From: Discostella pseudostelligera
Taxonomy: Eukaryota > Bacillariophyta > Thalassiosirophyceae > Thalassiosirales > Thalassiosiraceae
Reading direction: 5' to 3'
DNA: 64,000 bases
Assembly: GCA_036940085.1 (NCBI GenBank)
Contig: JALLBK010000096.1
Location: 1-64,000 of the forward strand
This document shows positions 10,760-21,005 of this stretch, piece by piece. A program made the translations under genes and the position numbers. The notes under the pieces are model-generated. The model did not search any database, was not told where the DNA came from, and saw only the letters and a list, made by a program, of their open reading frames with translations. How positions within the stretch are numbered: the first letter of the stretch is position 1; each line of letters begins with the position of its first letter.

Positions 10760-10925
10760 TTCACTTTTATATATTATTCACTTTTTTATCTACTATTCCA
10801 TGTTTCGGACAAAATAGCTGATTATTTTGTCTTAGCGTAGTGTCAACCCCATTCCGTTGTGGTATGATAATTGTTGATTAAACGAGCAAGCTGACATCGG
10901 ATAAAAAGGCAGTAGTAGTACAGGT

Positions 10926-12028
10926 CTAAGTGTCCCACATAAAAAACCACGCCATGACCTTTCCACAAAAGCTATCAATGCTCGATTTCATCTCGTCGTC
11001 CATAGTCTCCTCAACACCTCTCTGCTCATCATCACTGATCCGCAGAGCGTCCTCTTCCGTCCGCCTTTGGCCGATCAATCGTACACCGCCTCCACTCTCT
11101 CGTGATGTCGACAACAACCCACTATCACTACCACCAACACTACCACTTCCCAACAATTGCACCGCCACCTCCATCGAATCCGTCAATGCCATGACACCCA
11201 TCACCATAGTACTGCCACCAACACTGACAAAGTTCCCATGTTGACATAATGCCTTTTGGGCGCATAGTGCACTTTCATATCGAATGGCTACCCAATTATC
11301 ACCCGTATCATTGTTACTGTTAGTGGTTTCTTCTCCGAAACAGGCGAGGCCACCCCGTCGTGATGTGATGGTACCACATTTCTCGAGACGTTGGTAGAGT
11401 CCTCGAAAGTGTGCTTCATTGCGATATCCTGGTTTTTAAATAGGGTGAAAAAATAATGACAAAGATGAAGTGCAAATTAGTGAAATGATGAAGATTGAAA
11501 TCATATTATGAGCAGAAGATACAACATACCGTAGCCGATAACCCAGAGGGAAAGATCTTCATCTTCATTCTTCTTCTCAGCGAATGCTAATGGAACGATG
11601 GCAGCTGGATGATTCGTAGTCTTCTCACTGTTGGTAGACCTATTGTTGTTGTTCTCCGCAGCATTTGATGAAGATTGTCGACTATTGTTAATAGGGCCAG
11701 CACTTCTTCGGGGGTGAAATTTACCAGAGGTCGCGAGTGAAATTCGCGGAGGCGGCACAGGGACCTTGCTACTACTACTACTATTGCTGGCGACATTATC
11801 ACGAACGCTGTTGGGGTTGGCATTTTCATCACTTCTCGATGCGCCCGCTGCTGCTGATGCTGCTAGTGGTGGCGCAGTAGAGGTCGATGGAAATGCAGCC
11901 GTATGACGTTGTCGCAATCCCAGCGGAGGAGTAAAAGTTGTCGACGACGCCGCGGCGGTTGAGGTCGACGATGAGTCTCTCGAGCCCATGCCTGAAAAGA
12001 GGTTGGTAGATGCAAATGGAGTGCTCAT
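10926..12028 (-). CDS. NUP35: NUP35/NUP53-type nucleoporin
   Basis: Two exons, 12028-11530 and 11428-10926, joined in phase 1 across a GTATGT...CCAG intron, give 333 residues. The first exon is Ser/Ala/Asn-rich and disordered and ends LSLWVIGYG. The join produces WVIGYGYRNEAHFRGLYQRL with EKCGTI, then WVAIRYESALCAQKALCQHG: the RRM-like fold of NUP35/NUP53/MPPN proteins. The C-terminus FCGKVMAWFFMWDT is amphipathic, as in family members where that end touches the nuclear membrane. The family links the inner ring of the nuclear pore to the membrane. The gene is divergent from RPS2. Overall length matches the family (about 320-475). Confidence 0.85.
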
Positions 12029-12668
12029 CGTCTTAGCACACTAAGATGGGGACTGCAATAGTAGCAAAGTAGATGATGAGTTTGGTCAATGATGGACGAC
12101 GCCGACGGAAGCGGAAGTGTCGTTTGTGTTGTTCACCATCGCCATCGCCGCCATCGTCGCCACGTCGCCATCGTCGCCGACGCCCGCCGCCGACGGACGC
12201 AGGCCGGGCGGAGAGATGAGCGAGAATGTGGCGAAGCGAGAATGGCGGGAAACCAAGCATTCACGTTGATGACTCGACTCCATTTCATTTTCGGGGGGGG
12301 GGCAATGGAGTCGAAAGGGGGTGGGCGCCCTTTTCCCATTTACCGCTTACTAGCGTCTGGCCGCCATCGCTCCACACACACACCAACACCACGCGAGCCG
12401 CTCTCGTCGCGCCCGCCGTCGACGCGACGCCCGCCGCCACCCCACTCCAACTCATCTCATAAAATCCAGTAGAATCCCGACGGGTGAGTTGTTTGGTGAT
12501 GCACCATGATGTCCGCAGCTCGTCCTCCGCTGTTGCCTTCGTCTCTATCCAAATTATATGTTCGCCACAACATGGACTTCCAATATCTTACCTCCTTTCT
12601 GATTTCGTTTTCTAACCTCTCTCGAATCAAAAGACCGATTACAGGTAATTCACATACCAACATTCATC
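12029..12668. promoter_or_regulatory. Divergent promoter region between NUP35 and RPS2
   Basis: No gene is convincing here. The 640 bases separate two start codons facing away from each other. One E2F-like site (GGCGGGAAA, 12244-12252) and a run of nine G (about 12293-12301) are visible. Short overlapping ORFs on both strands come from GC-rich repeats such as CGCCGNCGTCG and have no recognisable content. Confidence 0.5.
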
Positions 12669-13454
12669 ATGTCTGAGGAACGCGGAGGTTTCGGTAGAGG
12701 ACGCGGCCGTGGACGTGGCCGTGGTGATCGCGGCGGTGGACGTGGTCGCGGCCGTGGTCGCGAGGGCGGTGGTGGACGTGACGAGAATGTCTGGGTTCCC
12801 GTAACAAAGCTCGGACGTCTCGTAAAGGAGGGCAAAATTGGCTCCATTGAAGAGATTTTCCTCTTCTCCATCCCGGTGAAGGAGGCGGAAATTATCGACT
12901 ACTTCCTTAAGGATAAGTTGCAAGATGAGGTGATGAAGATTATGCCAGTGCAGAAGCAGAGTTCGGCCGGTCAGCGTACTCGTTTCAAGGCCTTTGTGGC
13001 CGTCGGTGATGCCAATGGCCACATTGGTCTTGGAGTGAAGTGCAGTTCGGAGGTGGCCACGGCCATTCGTGGTGCCATCCTCGCCGCAAAGCTCAATGTC
13101 GCACCCGTCCGTCGTGGCTACTGGGGCCGTAAGAGTGGATTGCCTCACACGGTCCCTACCAAGGTTACCGGCAAGTGTGGTTCCGTGAGGGTGCGTCTCA
13201 TCCCCGCTCCTCGTGGTACTGGCTTGGTCTCGTCTCCCGCTGGGAAGCGCTTGCTCAGCATGGCTGGCATTGATGATTGCTACACCTCCACTCGCGGACA
13301 CACTCGTACCATGGGTAACTACATCAAGGCACTCTTCCATGCGTTGCGCAACACGTATGGATACTTGGAGCCAGATCTCTGGAAGGAGAATGCGCTTACG
13401 GCCACGCCTTTCCAGGAGCATACAGATTTCCTTGCCAAGAAGCGTATCAAGTAA
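12669..13454 (+). CDS. RPS2: 40S ribosomal protein uS5 (RPS2)
   Basis: Intronless, 261 residues. The first 37 residues are the Gly/Arg repeat ([10 protein letters not shown] type) typical of eukaryotic S2, a target for arginine methylation. [16 protein letters not shown] opens the S5 N-terminal domain, [18 protein letters not shown] and [20 protein letters not shown] are its core, and the S5 C-terminal domain follows with [19 protein letters not shown] and [14 protein letters not shown]. The protein sits at the mRNA entry of the small subunit and contributes to decoding fidelity. The start ATG at 12669 is the only one that gives the conserved N-terminus. Length and sequence are those of a functional gene. 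Confidence 0.98.
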   Translation: MSEERGGFGRGRGRGRGRGDRGGGRGRGRGREGGGGRDENVWVPVTKLGRLVKEGKIGSIEEIFLFSIPVKEAEIIDYFLKDKLQDEVMKIMPVQKQSSAGQRTRFKAFVAVGDANGHIGLGVKCSSEVATAIRGAILAAKLNVAPVRRGYWGRKSGLPHTVPTKVTGKCGSVRVRLIPAPRGTGLVSSPAGKRLLSMAGIDDCYTSTRGHTRTMGNYIKALFHALRNTYGYLEPDLWKENALTATPFQEHTDFLAKKRIK

Positions 13455-13958
13455 ATGTAAGTGATGCAATATAGGCAATGTCTGGACTCGAATTGACAGT
13501 GTTCAGAGTAGGAGGTGTAATATTATACGGAAGAGGAAGGGAAGCATGCATGCGGAGCTGCGTAGGTGGCCACCTTTCTTCTTTGGTGTTTTAACATCTC
13601 GCCCGTACCATAGACCTTGAAGTTGCTAAGACATCTGTCAATTATTCTTTAGGGTGTATCGTACTCTATCTAATGCATCAGATGATCTGATCTCGATTTC
13701 ATCGTTTTATCATCCATCTTTATCTCTCCCTACTATTTCAGCTTTTGCTCGTTATCAATGCGGCATCGGCATAGTCCTTGGGCATAGTGTCGCCCGTCTG
13801 TCCGTCGTCGTGCATGCTTTGACCGGTCTGTTCGTCGCAGCATCTGCGGGGACCTCACAATCTTTTTTCACCGACGACGCAAGACGCATGTGTACAAGAT
13901 GAGAGCTCATCCCTCAAACTCAAACTCAAAGCTCATTGAATTCAACTATTCATCCACC
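13455..13958. other. Intergenic region RPS2 to eIF2-beta
   Basis: About 500 bases hold the RPS2 3' UTR and the upstream region of the translation factor gene. The reading frame of the latter extends upstream to an ATG at 13890 that I do not take as the start. No structured element or convincing gene is seen. Confidence 0.5.
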
Positions 13959-14696
13959 ATGGCGGACGACAACGACGACAACGAAGAGCAGGAGCTTGCC
14001 GAAATGCTCGATCTGAGCAAGAAGAAGAAGAAAAAGAAGAAGAAGGACAAATCTGATGCCAGCGATGGTGGTGGCGGCGATGGTGCCGCCGACGGCGCCG
14101 ATGGCGACGACGACACCGCCAACAATAACTTTGCCGAACAGCGTCGTCTCATTGCTCTCCTCGAAACCGCCCACGGCGAAGCCGATGACACCTACGACCG
14201 TAAGGCCGAATACACCTACGAGGATATGCTCGATCGCGTCATGGGGATTCTGCACGCCCAAAATCCTGACTTGATTGAGAAGAAACGCCGTACTATGATG
14301 CCCCCCCAATTGACCAAGGTGGGCACGAAAAAGACTCTATGGGTGAACTTTCAAGAAATTTGTGCCATCATGCAACGCAGTCCTCAACATGTCTTTCAAT
14401 TCTTCATGGCGGAATTGGGTACCGAGGGGAGTATTGATGGTAATCAGCGCTTGCTTATTCGGGGAAAGTATGTTCCTAAATACATTGAGAGTTTGCTACG
14501 AAAGTACATTGTGTCCTATGTGACATGCGAGATGTGTCGATCGTCGAATACGGAATTGACACGTGATCCAGCCACGAGGTTGAATTTTTGCAAGTGTCGT
14601 GATTGTGGTAGTAGTCGTAGTGTTGCCCCGATTAGTAGTGGGTATCATGCCACGAGCCGTGCGGATAGGAGGGCAGCGAGGAATGCGGCGGGATGA
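13959..14696 (+). CDS. EIF2S2: Translation initiation factor eIF2 subunit beta
   Basis: 245 residues, intronless. The ATG at 13959 sits in ACCATGG and is followed by an acidic start, MADDNDDNEEQELAEM; an in-frame ATG at 13890 would add 23 unrelated residues. One Lys run (KKKKKKKKKDK) is present where most eIF2-beta proteins have three K-boxes that bind eIF5 and eIF2B. The core has KTLWVNFQEICAIMQRSPQH, GKYVPKYIESLLRKYIVSYV, then a zinc-binding C2-C2 finger: CEMC and, after 19 residues, C-x-C-x2-C. The factor carries initiator tRNA to the 40S subunit as part of eIF2. The reduction to one K-box is the only unusual point. Confidence 0.95.
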   Translation: MADDNDDNEEQELAEMLDLSKKKKKKKKKDKSDASDGGGGDGAADGADGDDDTANNNFAEQRRLIALLETAHGEADDTYDRKAEYTYEDMLDRVMGILHAQNPDLIEKKRRTMMPPQLTKVGTKKTLWVNFQEICAIMQRSPQHVFQFFMAELGTEGSIDGNQRLLIRGKYVPKYIESLLRKYIVSYVTCEMCRSSNTELTRDPATRLNFCKCRDCGSSRSVAPISSGYHATSRADRRAARNAAG

Positions 14697-14975
14697 GTTT
14701 GGTGCAGGTGGTTGGTGGTGGAGAGATTTCTTGTTCACCGCACCGTTTGTTTGTTGATCGATCATGGATAATTCAGAACTATTGGTATGCCTGCTGTTAG
14801 CAAGAGCTTCGTGCATGGAGTGTTGTTAATGCCCAAGATAACTCAAGTTTATTGTCGCCATTCCAAGCAATGTGTGACGTTTAATCAGATATTTTGCTCG
14901 CCGAAACAGTAGATACTCCAACCTGACTACATTCATTTTCGTGCCTTTGAAAGTATGCTAGTTGCTGCCCGCGTT

Positions 14976-17378
14976 TTACCACTTTGTGTCACTCAAGGCA
15001 ACACCGGCGGTAGCACCCGTCGATAGCTCCAACTTTGGAACAACATGAAAGTGTGTGTGGAAAAGTTGTCGAGAGGTATCATCAAAGCATTCTCTATCGA
15101 GGAAAGTTTCGTGAAATATCTCCGAAGAATTGCAGCCAGAAATTCTAGACGCATAGCATCCGCAGTCATGATTATTTGCCGGACGAACAATGGGTACGGT
15201 TGAAACAGTCTTTCGCACACGTTCCTTCGTCTCACGTGGAGTCTCGCGATGGCCATGGGCACCGATCTGACCACCACCATTGCTGCATCCAGAAGGACAC
15301 GCCATGATTTCCACATAGTCATAACATTTAGTTGCTTCCGTCTTGGACAAACGTTGCAGCATTAATTGCACATTCTTGAATCCATACGCAGTTGCAAAAC
15401 GAAGTACAGGTCTAGAGCTACGACCGCTATCACCATTCTCATCGTCAAAGCATGAATATAATCCATCACTATTTTCATACAAGGTAACTTCTCGCAAGTC
15501 GGTTGTTTCTTGTCGACGACTACGCCGTCGTACAAGCCCCGCAGTTGAGGTAGTAGCTGCAGAAGTCGAACACGAGCTCTTCCATGGAAGCGGCTGGTTC
15601 GGTGGCAGTTTGCAGCCAAACAAAGCATGTGCGGCGTATCGAAAGATAAAATCAGCGTATGATCCAGAGCCGTGGACTCCAGCGTCCAGTTCAAGATTGT
15701 CTATCATATCACTCCCAATGTACCCGTTGCCCTTTTCTATTGTCTTGAGCATACACATGCCATGGGAGAGATTCGTTCGAGACAACAGATTTCGTACTGC
15801 ACTAACAGTCACATCACTGTGTCCGTCAGTTGCACTAGGCAGTTGTGGGGCCAAGGAGGCGGTAGGTCCCACTCGGCTCAGTTTTGCAACAGCATCATTC
15901 AAAATCTCAAGTATCTCTCCGGTTGTTAAGACTAAATCAACCTCATTCACGAGATCCTCCGCTTCGTTGTCAGTCGAGATGCCTGACCCTGCTGCAATTC
16001 CTTTATTGATCGATCTCATAGAATTGCTATATTGAAGTAGAGTCTGGCGTTCCCAGGCAAAGTCTCCTCGTCCAGCTTCAAGCTTTTTATCATGGCATGG
16101 CATGATTGCAACATGATACCAAGAACTTGCATGATCCTCCTCGTTCGCATAATCAGATGTCAGAACAACATCACGGTGGTGAGAGTTGGGCGTGACTTGG
16201 TTCTTCCACTGTCCAGTTTTGAGCAACGTCCCAGCTACCGTCATGGGACTTTTTGCCGATGATAGCAAAGGCACCACGAGGGGAGCAGTCTTTTCAACTA
16301 GACATACAAATCCAGGACATGACGATGACAGCATAGGAAGGGCACATGATTGAATTGACGGAGATGGTACAATGTTGTTCGATGCCGGTATAGCCTCGAC
16401 ATTATTATATTCCTCGATAGATCGACCAGGTGGATGGCAGAGCGTAGTCACCTCCATCACTGCATCTATATCCATTGTTCCATCACCCTCAGGTTGTTTA
16501 TTGATGTATCTTGTTTTAGTCGACGAGAGCGCAAATGATGGCAGAGTGGGGCGGGGGATCTCCTCATGACAAGAAACAGATCTACGTTGCTGCGTTTGTT
16601 TGTATCGATAACAAAATTCAGCTGCAGATTCTTCCAAAGATATTCTTTGTGATAGTGCACCATCAATCACCATCTCGGCATCGAATTCATAGTGTAGAAA
16701 TGATGCAATCTTCGAAAGAAACTCATGCCTTGATGGGTTGTTGTCATTAGTATCCGACGTATCGTTCAGACCGACGAAATTGCTATCGATCTCATTCAAC
16801 TGAGAGATTTTTCCAGATTCTAGATACAAATGACGGTATATATCTGCCAGTGATGCTGACGAAATCGTAAATACTATCCGTTTCCGTGTCAGATTACGAG
16901 ACCTTGCCACCTCCCTCAGAGTATCAATGGAATGATGAGACATTAGCACAGCCTCAGCCGAAGTTACGCATCCCGAACAAGAAAGACAATCTGATAGTGT
17001 TACCGACGCCTTTGCCTTCTTCTTAATTATTTGTGTAGTAGTGGTAGTGCTGATGGTAGGAGTAGGAGATTGTTGAATGTCCTGCATGTATGTGTCCTCA
17101 TTTGCAAGCCGAACTGCATCGCCTAGGTTTGAAGTTGATTCTAATTCACTATCATCACTTCGAATAATTTGAGGGACACGGCGCTGACGAATTCGTCTTC
17201 TACCGTAAACCACACCCGAAGTAGATACTGAACCATTTGCACCATTTGAGCTCAAAGTCTTCTCCTCAGAATGATGATCCGTGGATGGCGTAGACTCTGG
17301 AGGGGCAGCGAAGAGAGGGTTTACACATGCCTGGCTAGGACCTAGATAGTCGTCAACGTTGTTGATGAAGACGGGCAT
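14976..17378 (-). CDS. NAR1: Cytosolic Fe-S assembly factor NAR1 (NARFL/IOP1), expanded
   Basis: 800 residues, one exon. Diagnostic segments appear in order: DDYLGPSQAC near residue 10 (first cluster Cys), TLSDCLSCSGCVTSAE (ferredoxin-like cluster, three Cys), SSCPGFVCLVEKTAPLVVPL (H-cluster-like domain), YHVAIMPCHDKKLEA, VDLVLTTGEILEIL, GSGSYADFIFRYAAHALFG, and MACPSGCSNGGGQIG. The last residue is Trp (SDTKW), the C-terminal aromatic that Nar1 proteins use to contact the CIA targeting complex. In yeast and animals the protein hands Fe-S clusters from the CIA scaffold to the targeting complex. Most Nar1 proteins have 450-500 residues; here low-complexity insertions lie between conserved blocks. 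Because these insertions are in frame and all Cys are kept, I take the gene as functional. Confidence 0.93.
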   Translation of the reverse strand: MPVFINNVDDYLGPSQACVNPLFAAPPESTPSTDHHSEEKTLSSNGANGSVSTSGVVYGRRRIRQRRVPQIIRSDDSELESTSNLGDAVRLANEDTYMQDIQQSPTPTISTTTTTQIIKKKAKASVTLSDCLSCSGCVTSAEAVLMSHHSIDTLREVARSRNLTRKRIVFTISSASLADIYRHLYLESGKISQLNEIDSNFVGLNDTSDTNDNNPSRHEFLSKIASFLHYEFDAEMVIDGALSQRISLEESAAEFCYRYKQTQQRRSVSCHEEIPRPTLPSFALSSTKTRYINKQPEGDGTMDIDAVMEVTTLCHPPGRSIEEYNNVEAIPASNNIVPSPSIQSCALPMLSSSCPGFVCLVEKTAPLVVPLLSSAKSPMTVAGTLLKTGQWKNQVTPNSHHRDVVLTSDYANEEDHASSWYHVAIMPCHDKKLEAGRGDFAWERQTLLQYSNSMRSINKGIAAGSGISTDNEAEDLVNEVDLVLTTGEILEILNDAVAKLSRVGPTASLAPQLPSATDGHSDVTVSAVRNLLSRTNLSHGMCMLKTIEKGNGYIGSDMIDNLELDAGVHGSGSYADFIFRYAAHALFGCKLPPNQPLPWKSSCSTSAATTSTAGLVRRRSRRQETTDLREVTLYENSDGLYSCFDDENGDSGRSSRPVLRFATAYGFKNVQLMLQRLSKTEATKCYDYVEIMACPSGCSNGGGQIGAHGHRETPRETKERVRKTVSTVPIVRPANNHDCGCYASRISGCNSSEIFHETFLDRECFDDTSRQLFHTHFHVVPKLELSTGATAGVALSDTKW

Positions 17379-19117
17379 GTTCTGATCCGCTCAACCAAAT
17401 GATAACGATGAACTCAGACAATACCAAGCGGAACTTCGTCATGGTCAGATGATGCAGATGCAGGATGCACGGACGGGTACAGGCAGAAGAGAGGACAGAG
17501 GGCGAGAAAGATAAGAGCTGGAGTCGGAAGCTGTGCCCAAAACTATTTGTGTCCGATTCGGTATTTTCATTAGCGCTAGAACGGGTGTGCAGTGAAAAGC
17601 TACCTCGCAATGCAACAACTTAAAGTTCCTCGGAACACATCGAGCAAATAATTTGTATTGGTTCCTATGCATATTCATAATGTTGAAGCAAATTTTCACA
17701 AATTTCAATTCCCCTAACACTCTTCCCTGCATAAAAAGGGCACCTCCACACGAGCACACAAAACTGAATGCACACAACAACCTACAACAACAACAACAAC
17801 AACAAATCCAACGATGAAGTGAAGCACCACCATGGCCAGTGCCTCGCTGCGGCCGCGGGCAATGGAATCAACTGCATGAGATCCATCCTCTACTCTATCT
17901 CCATGCATTCTATGGTACGGTGAGAATGCGCTCTTCGACTTTGCGCTGATGTGCGAAACGGACCACCACGAGACACCAATGATGGTCATGAAGCTCCGGC
18001 GCCACGGTGTCGGCAACGATGGCAGATCCGCTCCTCACACTGCGACCACCACCACAGACCACGAGACAGCTATGCTACAACATGATGAGCCCTCGCCCGC
18101 TCCCACCTACATTCGACGCCATTGCCGTCTTCCTATGGGCTGGGCCGACCGTAGTATCGGTGTCGTCGACGCGGACGTCATGATGCACCGGCAAAAGATC
18201 GTCTTCAACTGCGCCTGGCCACCCCACCTCTATGGGCTGTCGAGTCCAGAGCCGTCGCTGGATTTCCACCTTCGGCCGAAAGTTCCGATCGCCGAAACGC
18301 TGACATCAGTGGGCTCAGAGGCTTCTTGAGGTGGCACATCTGAAAAGCAGTGATGGTTAATGGTATGTGCCGCTCTCCCCGATGGTTCTTTGCTATTGGG
18401 AATTGGGANCATCTGAAAAGCAGTGATGGTTAATGGTATGTGCCGCTCTCCCCGATGGTTCTTTGCTATTGGGAATTGGGAGTTGGCAACACGTGACAAC
18501 TCCGATGCGAAACCGATTCGCCTGGCTGTGTCAAAGGAGCAGGTATTTTGTATGGTCCAGAAAAGAATTCCTTTTGCGCGGTGTGAAGTGACTTCCCTGA
18601 CACGGCATCAATCAACCCGGCAATGATGATGTGACATCTGACATCTCTCTAGAAACAGCAAGGAAGTCGGTGGTTCGAAGTTCAGCATTTTTTTCTGTAG
18701 TAGAACAACATCTACACATCATCATCATTTCACCAACAGCCAGCAGCATCGGTAACCCGTAGAATTTCACAATTCGCATTCTCTTGAGGAGTATTGACAC
18801 GATAAGGTGAGGGGTATGATTGTCCAGCGTCCGTGGCATGAGCATTCATTGACGATGGTCATGGGTTGACCTGTTGGGTGTTGGCGCCGATAGTGGGTGT
18901 TGGCGGCGGCGGTGTTCGATGTCGATGTCATAGCCGCTTTGGACGGCGACGTCGATGGCTGGTGGGAGAATCGAGTTTAAAAAAATTTAATACCCTCGCA
19001 CATCATTGATTTTTATTGAGCCAATTTCTGCTCAGTTCTCATCGCTTGCAGTGTCCCCGCGCCTCCATCGTCATTTCCGCCCTTTCCAAATTTCCACAGC
19101 ACACCAATCAACACACA
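17379..19117. other. Long intergenic region between NAR1 and the methyltransferase gene
   Basis: These 1.7 kb lie between two divergent starts. I see a (CAA)n run near 17786-17807 and a 126-codon ORF (17949-18329) without recognisable features. A second single-N assembly duplication is described separately. No tRNA or conserved coding stretch was found. Confidence 0.5.
18337..18481. repeat. 72-bp duplication around a single N (assembly artefact)
   Basis: Bases 18337-18408 and 18410-18481 are identical and separated by one N at 18409. The repeat length is exactly the same as in the other N gap, which points to the assembler overlap length and not to biology. Confidence 0.9.
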
Positions 19118-20570
19118 ATGAAGCTCTCCACAATTACGCTTGCTCTTGCCCAGTTTCTCAGTATCAAATCCACCGTTGCCTTCCGAGCTGGCAATGACGG
19201 AAATGGTGATCTGATGAAGAAGGCCTTGGAAGAGGCATTGTTGGTCAATAATCCCCAAGAAACCAAATCCACCTCCGTCGCGGATGCTCCGCCGATTCGC
19301 AACAAGATTTTGGGGACCGAAGTTCCGGTAAGTTGAGCCTTGAAATGATGCGCATTTTTGTCTCGTACCAATGATGTGATGTCGCTGATGAAGTCATGCC
19401 AATTGTCTGCCCTTCCTAAAGTGTATGTTCGAATATTGGTCAAGGCCCGACATTCATACGTTTGGTAACGTGGGCTTTGGAGGAGCAGTGCATGCTGCCA
19501 TGGCACCAATTGCTACGAAGGTGAGGAAACACAAAGAGAGACATGGTCTGCTTCGATTTTGACTAATATCTCATTATATATTATCCTCTCTTGTTGTATT
19601 GGCCAGATAATCGATGTCAAAGCATATGGTGGAGTGGATGTGCGGAAAAATGTACGTGTTATCATGTCATATCATTCCGGTTCTTTGACTTGTACTGCTC
19701 CATAACTCACCAGCTGACCTTGGCTACTTCTTCCATTGCCTCCAACACATCTAGATTGCTGCCGAGCTTCGCATGTTGGTGAATAAGACAGGGGCTCGAG
19801 TTGCCGACCTTTGCTGTGGTGTCGGGATGTCGACACGAGCCTTGGAATCAGCCTTTCACGATGCCGAAGAACTTGTCGGGTAAGTGTCAAGCATGCTTGA
19901 TGATTGACGGTCTCACATTTGACTCAAGAAGTTAATCTCACGCCATTTGACTTGTATTTCCAACGACTTAAGAATTGATACAAGTAATGAAATGATTAGC
20001 ATGGCTGGAGCGATTTCAGGTCACAACCAAGGGATAAACCTGGCAATTGCGCGCTACACTGAATTGCTCAAGAAGATCATGCCCTCGTCACGGGCCTCTA
20101 GAGACATTGAGACTACTCCATCTCCATTTAGAAGTGCAGCAACCCAAGCATCGTACCGTATTGCCAATGCAGGTGAGATTCAACACCCGAGGTGCTGAAC
20201 ATATTTTCTCGCGCGTCTTTGCGATTTCGCACTCACTTAATGTTTGTTTCGATCAGAAAATACCAAACTCCCAAACCTCTCCTTCGATTTGGTCACTATC
20301 ATGTACGGCTTTCATGAAGTCCCAATGGAAGGTCGAGCACGAATCCTCGATGAAGCGCGAAGACTCTTGCGACGAGGTGGACATCTCGCCATTGTTGACA
20401 TTTGCCCAACTTACAAACCGGCCGAAGCCATGTTGGCCGGAGAGCCATTTGTCCTTGAGTACCAGCAAAACATTGACAGTCAGCTCACGAGCTTGAACAA
20501 GTTTAGATTTACTAAGCGCAAGTCGGTTGTCCCTGGCCATGTGAACTTATGGCTACTCACCGCAGCTTAG
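19118..20570 (+). CDS. SAM-dependent methyltransferase, probably plastid-targeted
   Basis: Six exons: 19118-19327, 19422-19520, 19607-19651, 19755-19879, 19973-20172 and 20257-20570. All introns are GT-AG, phases agree, and the product has 330 residues. The N-terminus MKLSTITLALAQFLSIKST is a signal peptide followed by VAFRAG; Phe at the predicted cleavage site fits the diatom ASAFAP-type plastid signal. Motif I is VADLCCGVGMSTRAL, the acidic residue that binds the SAM ribose is in GIDTSNEMI, and motif IV/post IV read FDLVTIMYGFHEVP and ARRLLRRGGHLAIVDI. This is a class I Rossmann methyltransferase close to UbiE/type 11. The substrate cannot be named; a plastid quinone, pigment or lipid is possible. 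Confidence 0.85.
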
Positions 20571-21005
20571 GATCAAGAGTGAGGAGCGAGTCCTTCCTGG
20601 AGAATGTGGAATGTGAATTTAGATATATTGCAACATAGGAAGAGGCATAATGGAGACATCATGATTAATTCCCTCCCAATTCAAGTTGTACTTGAAGCCG
20701 CCGAACCGAATTGTTGTCGAATTGTAGTGAATAGAGCCCCTTCAAGAACAATTTGCTTCATCGCCGCGCTACACTTTTGTTGAAGAAAATAGACGATCCG
20801 AGAATAGAATAATGCTCGACCTCCTTTGAAAGAGGTTTAGATCCAATCTGAAGCCTGTACATCTCCCTGTTTGTTTGTTGTGTCTACTCGTGCACATAGA
20901 ATAATCAATATTTAGATAGAGTAGCATTCATGTTTATTGATTGAAAAAGATTAGGTATGGTAGTCCTCTGCATAGCAAGCAACATGCGTAAAATTTCATG
21001 ACATT
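20571..21005. other. Convergent intergenic region
   Basis: The 435 bases separate the 3' ends of the methyltransferase gene and the STI1-domain gene. AT-rich, with no recognisable gene or structured element. Confidence 0.5.

Noticed and set aside
12639..13478. 279-codon ORF on the minus strand over RPS2
   Set aside because: It is antisense to a certain ribosomal protein gene with strong codon bias, which opens the opposite frame.
15343..16035. 230-codon plus-strand ORF inside NAR1
   Set aside because: Antisense shadow of the conserved NAR1 frame; no recognisable domain.
17949..18329. 126-codon ORF with a Met-rich start
   Set aside because: No domain, composition like the GC-rich intergenic DNA, and it ends at the assembly duplication.
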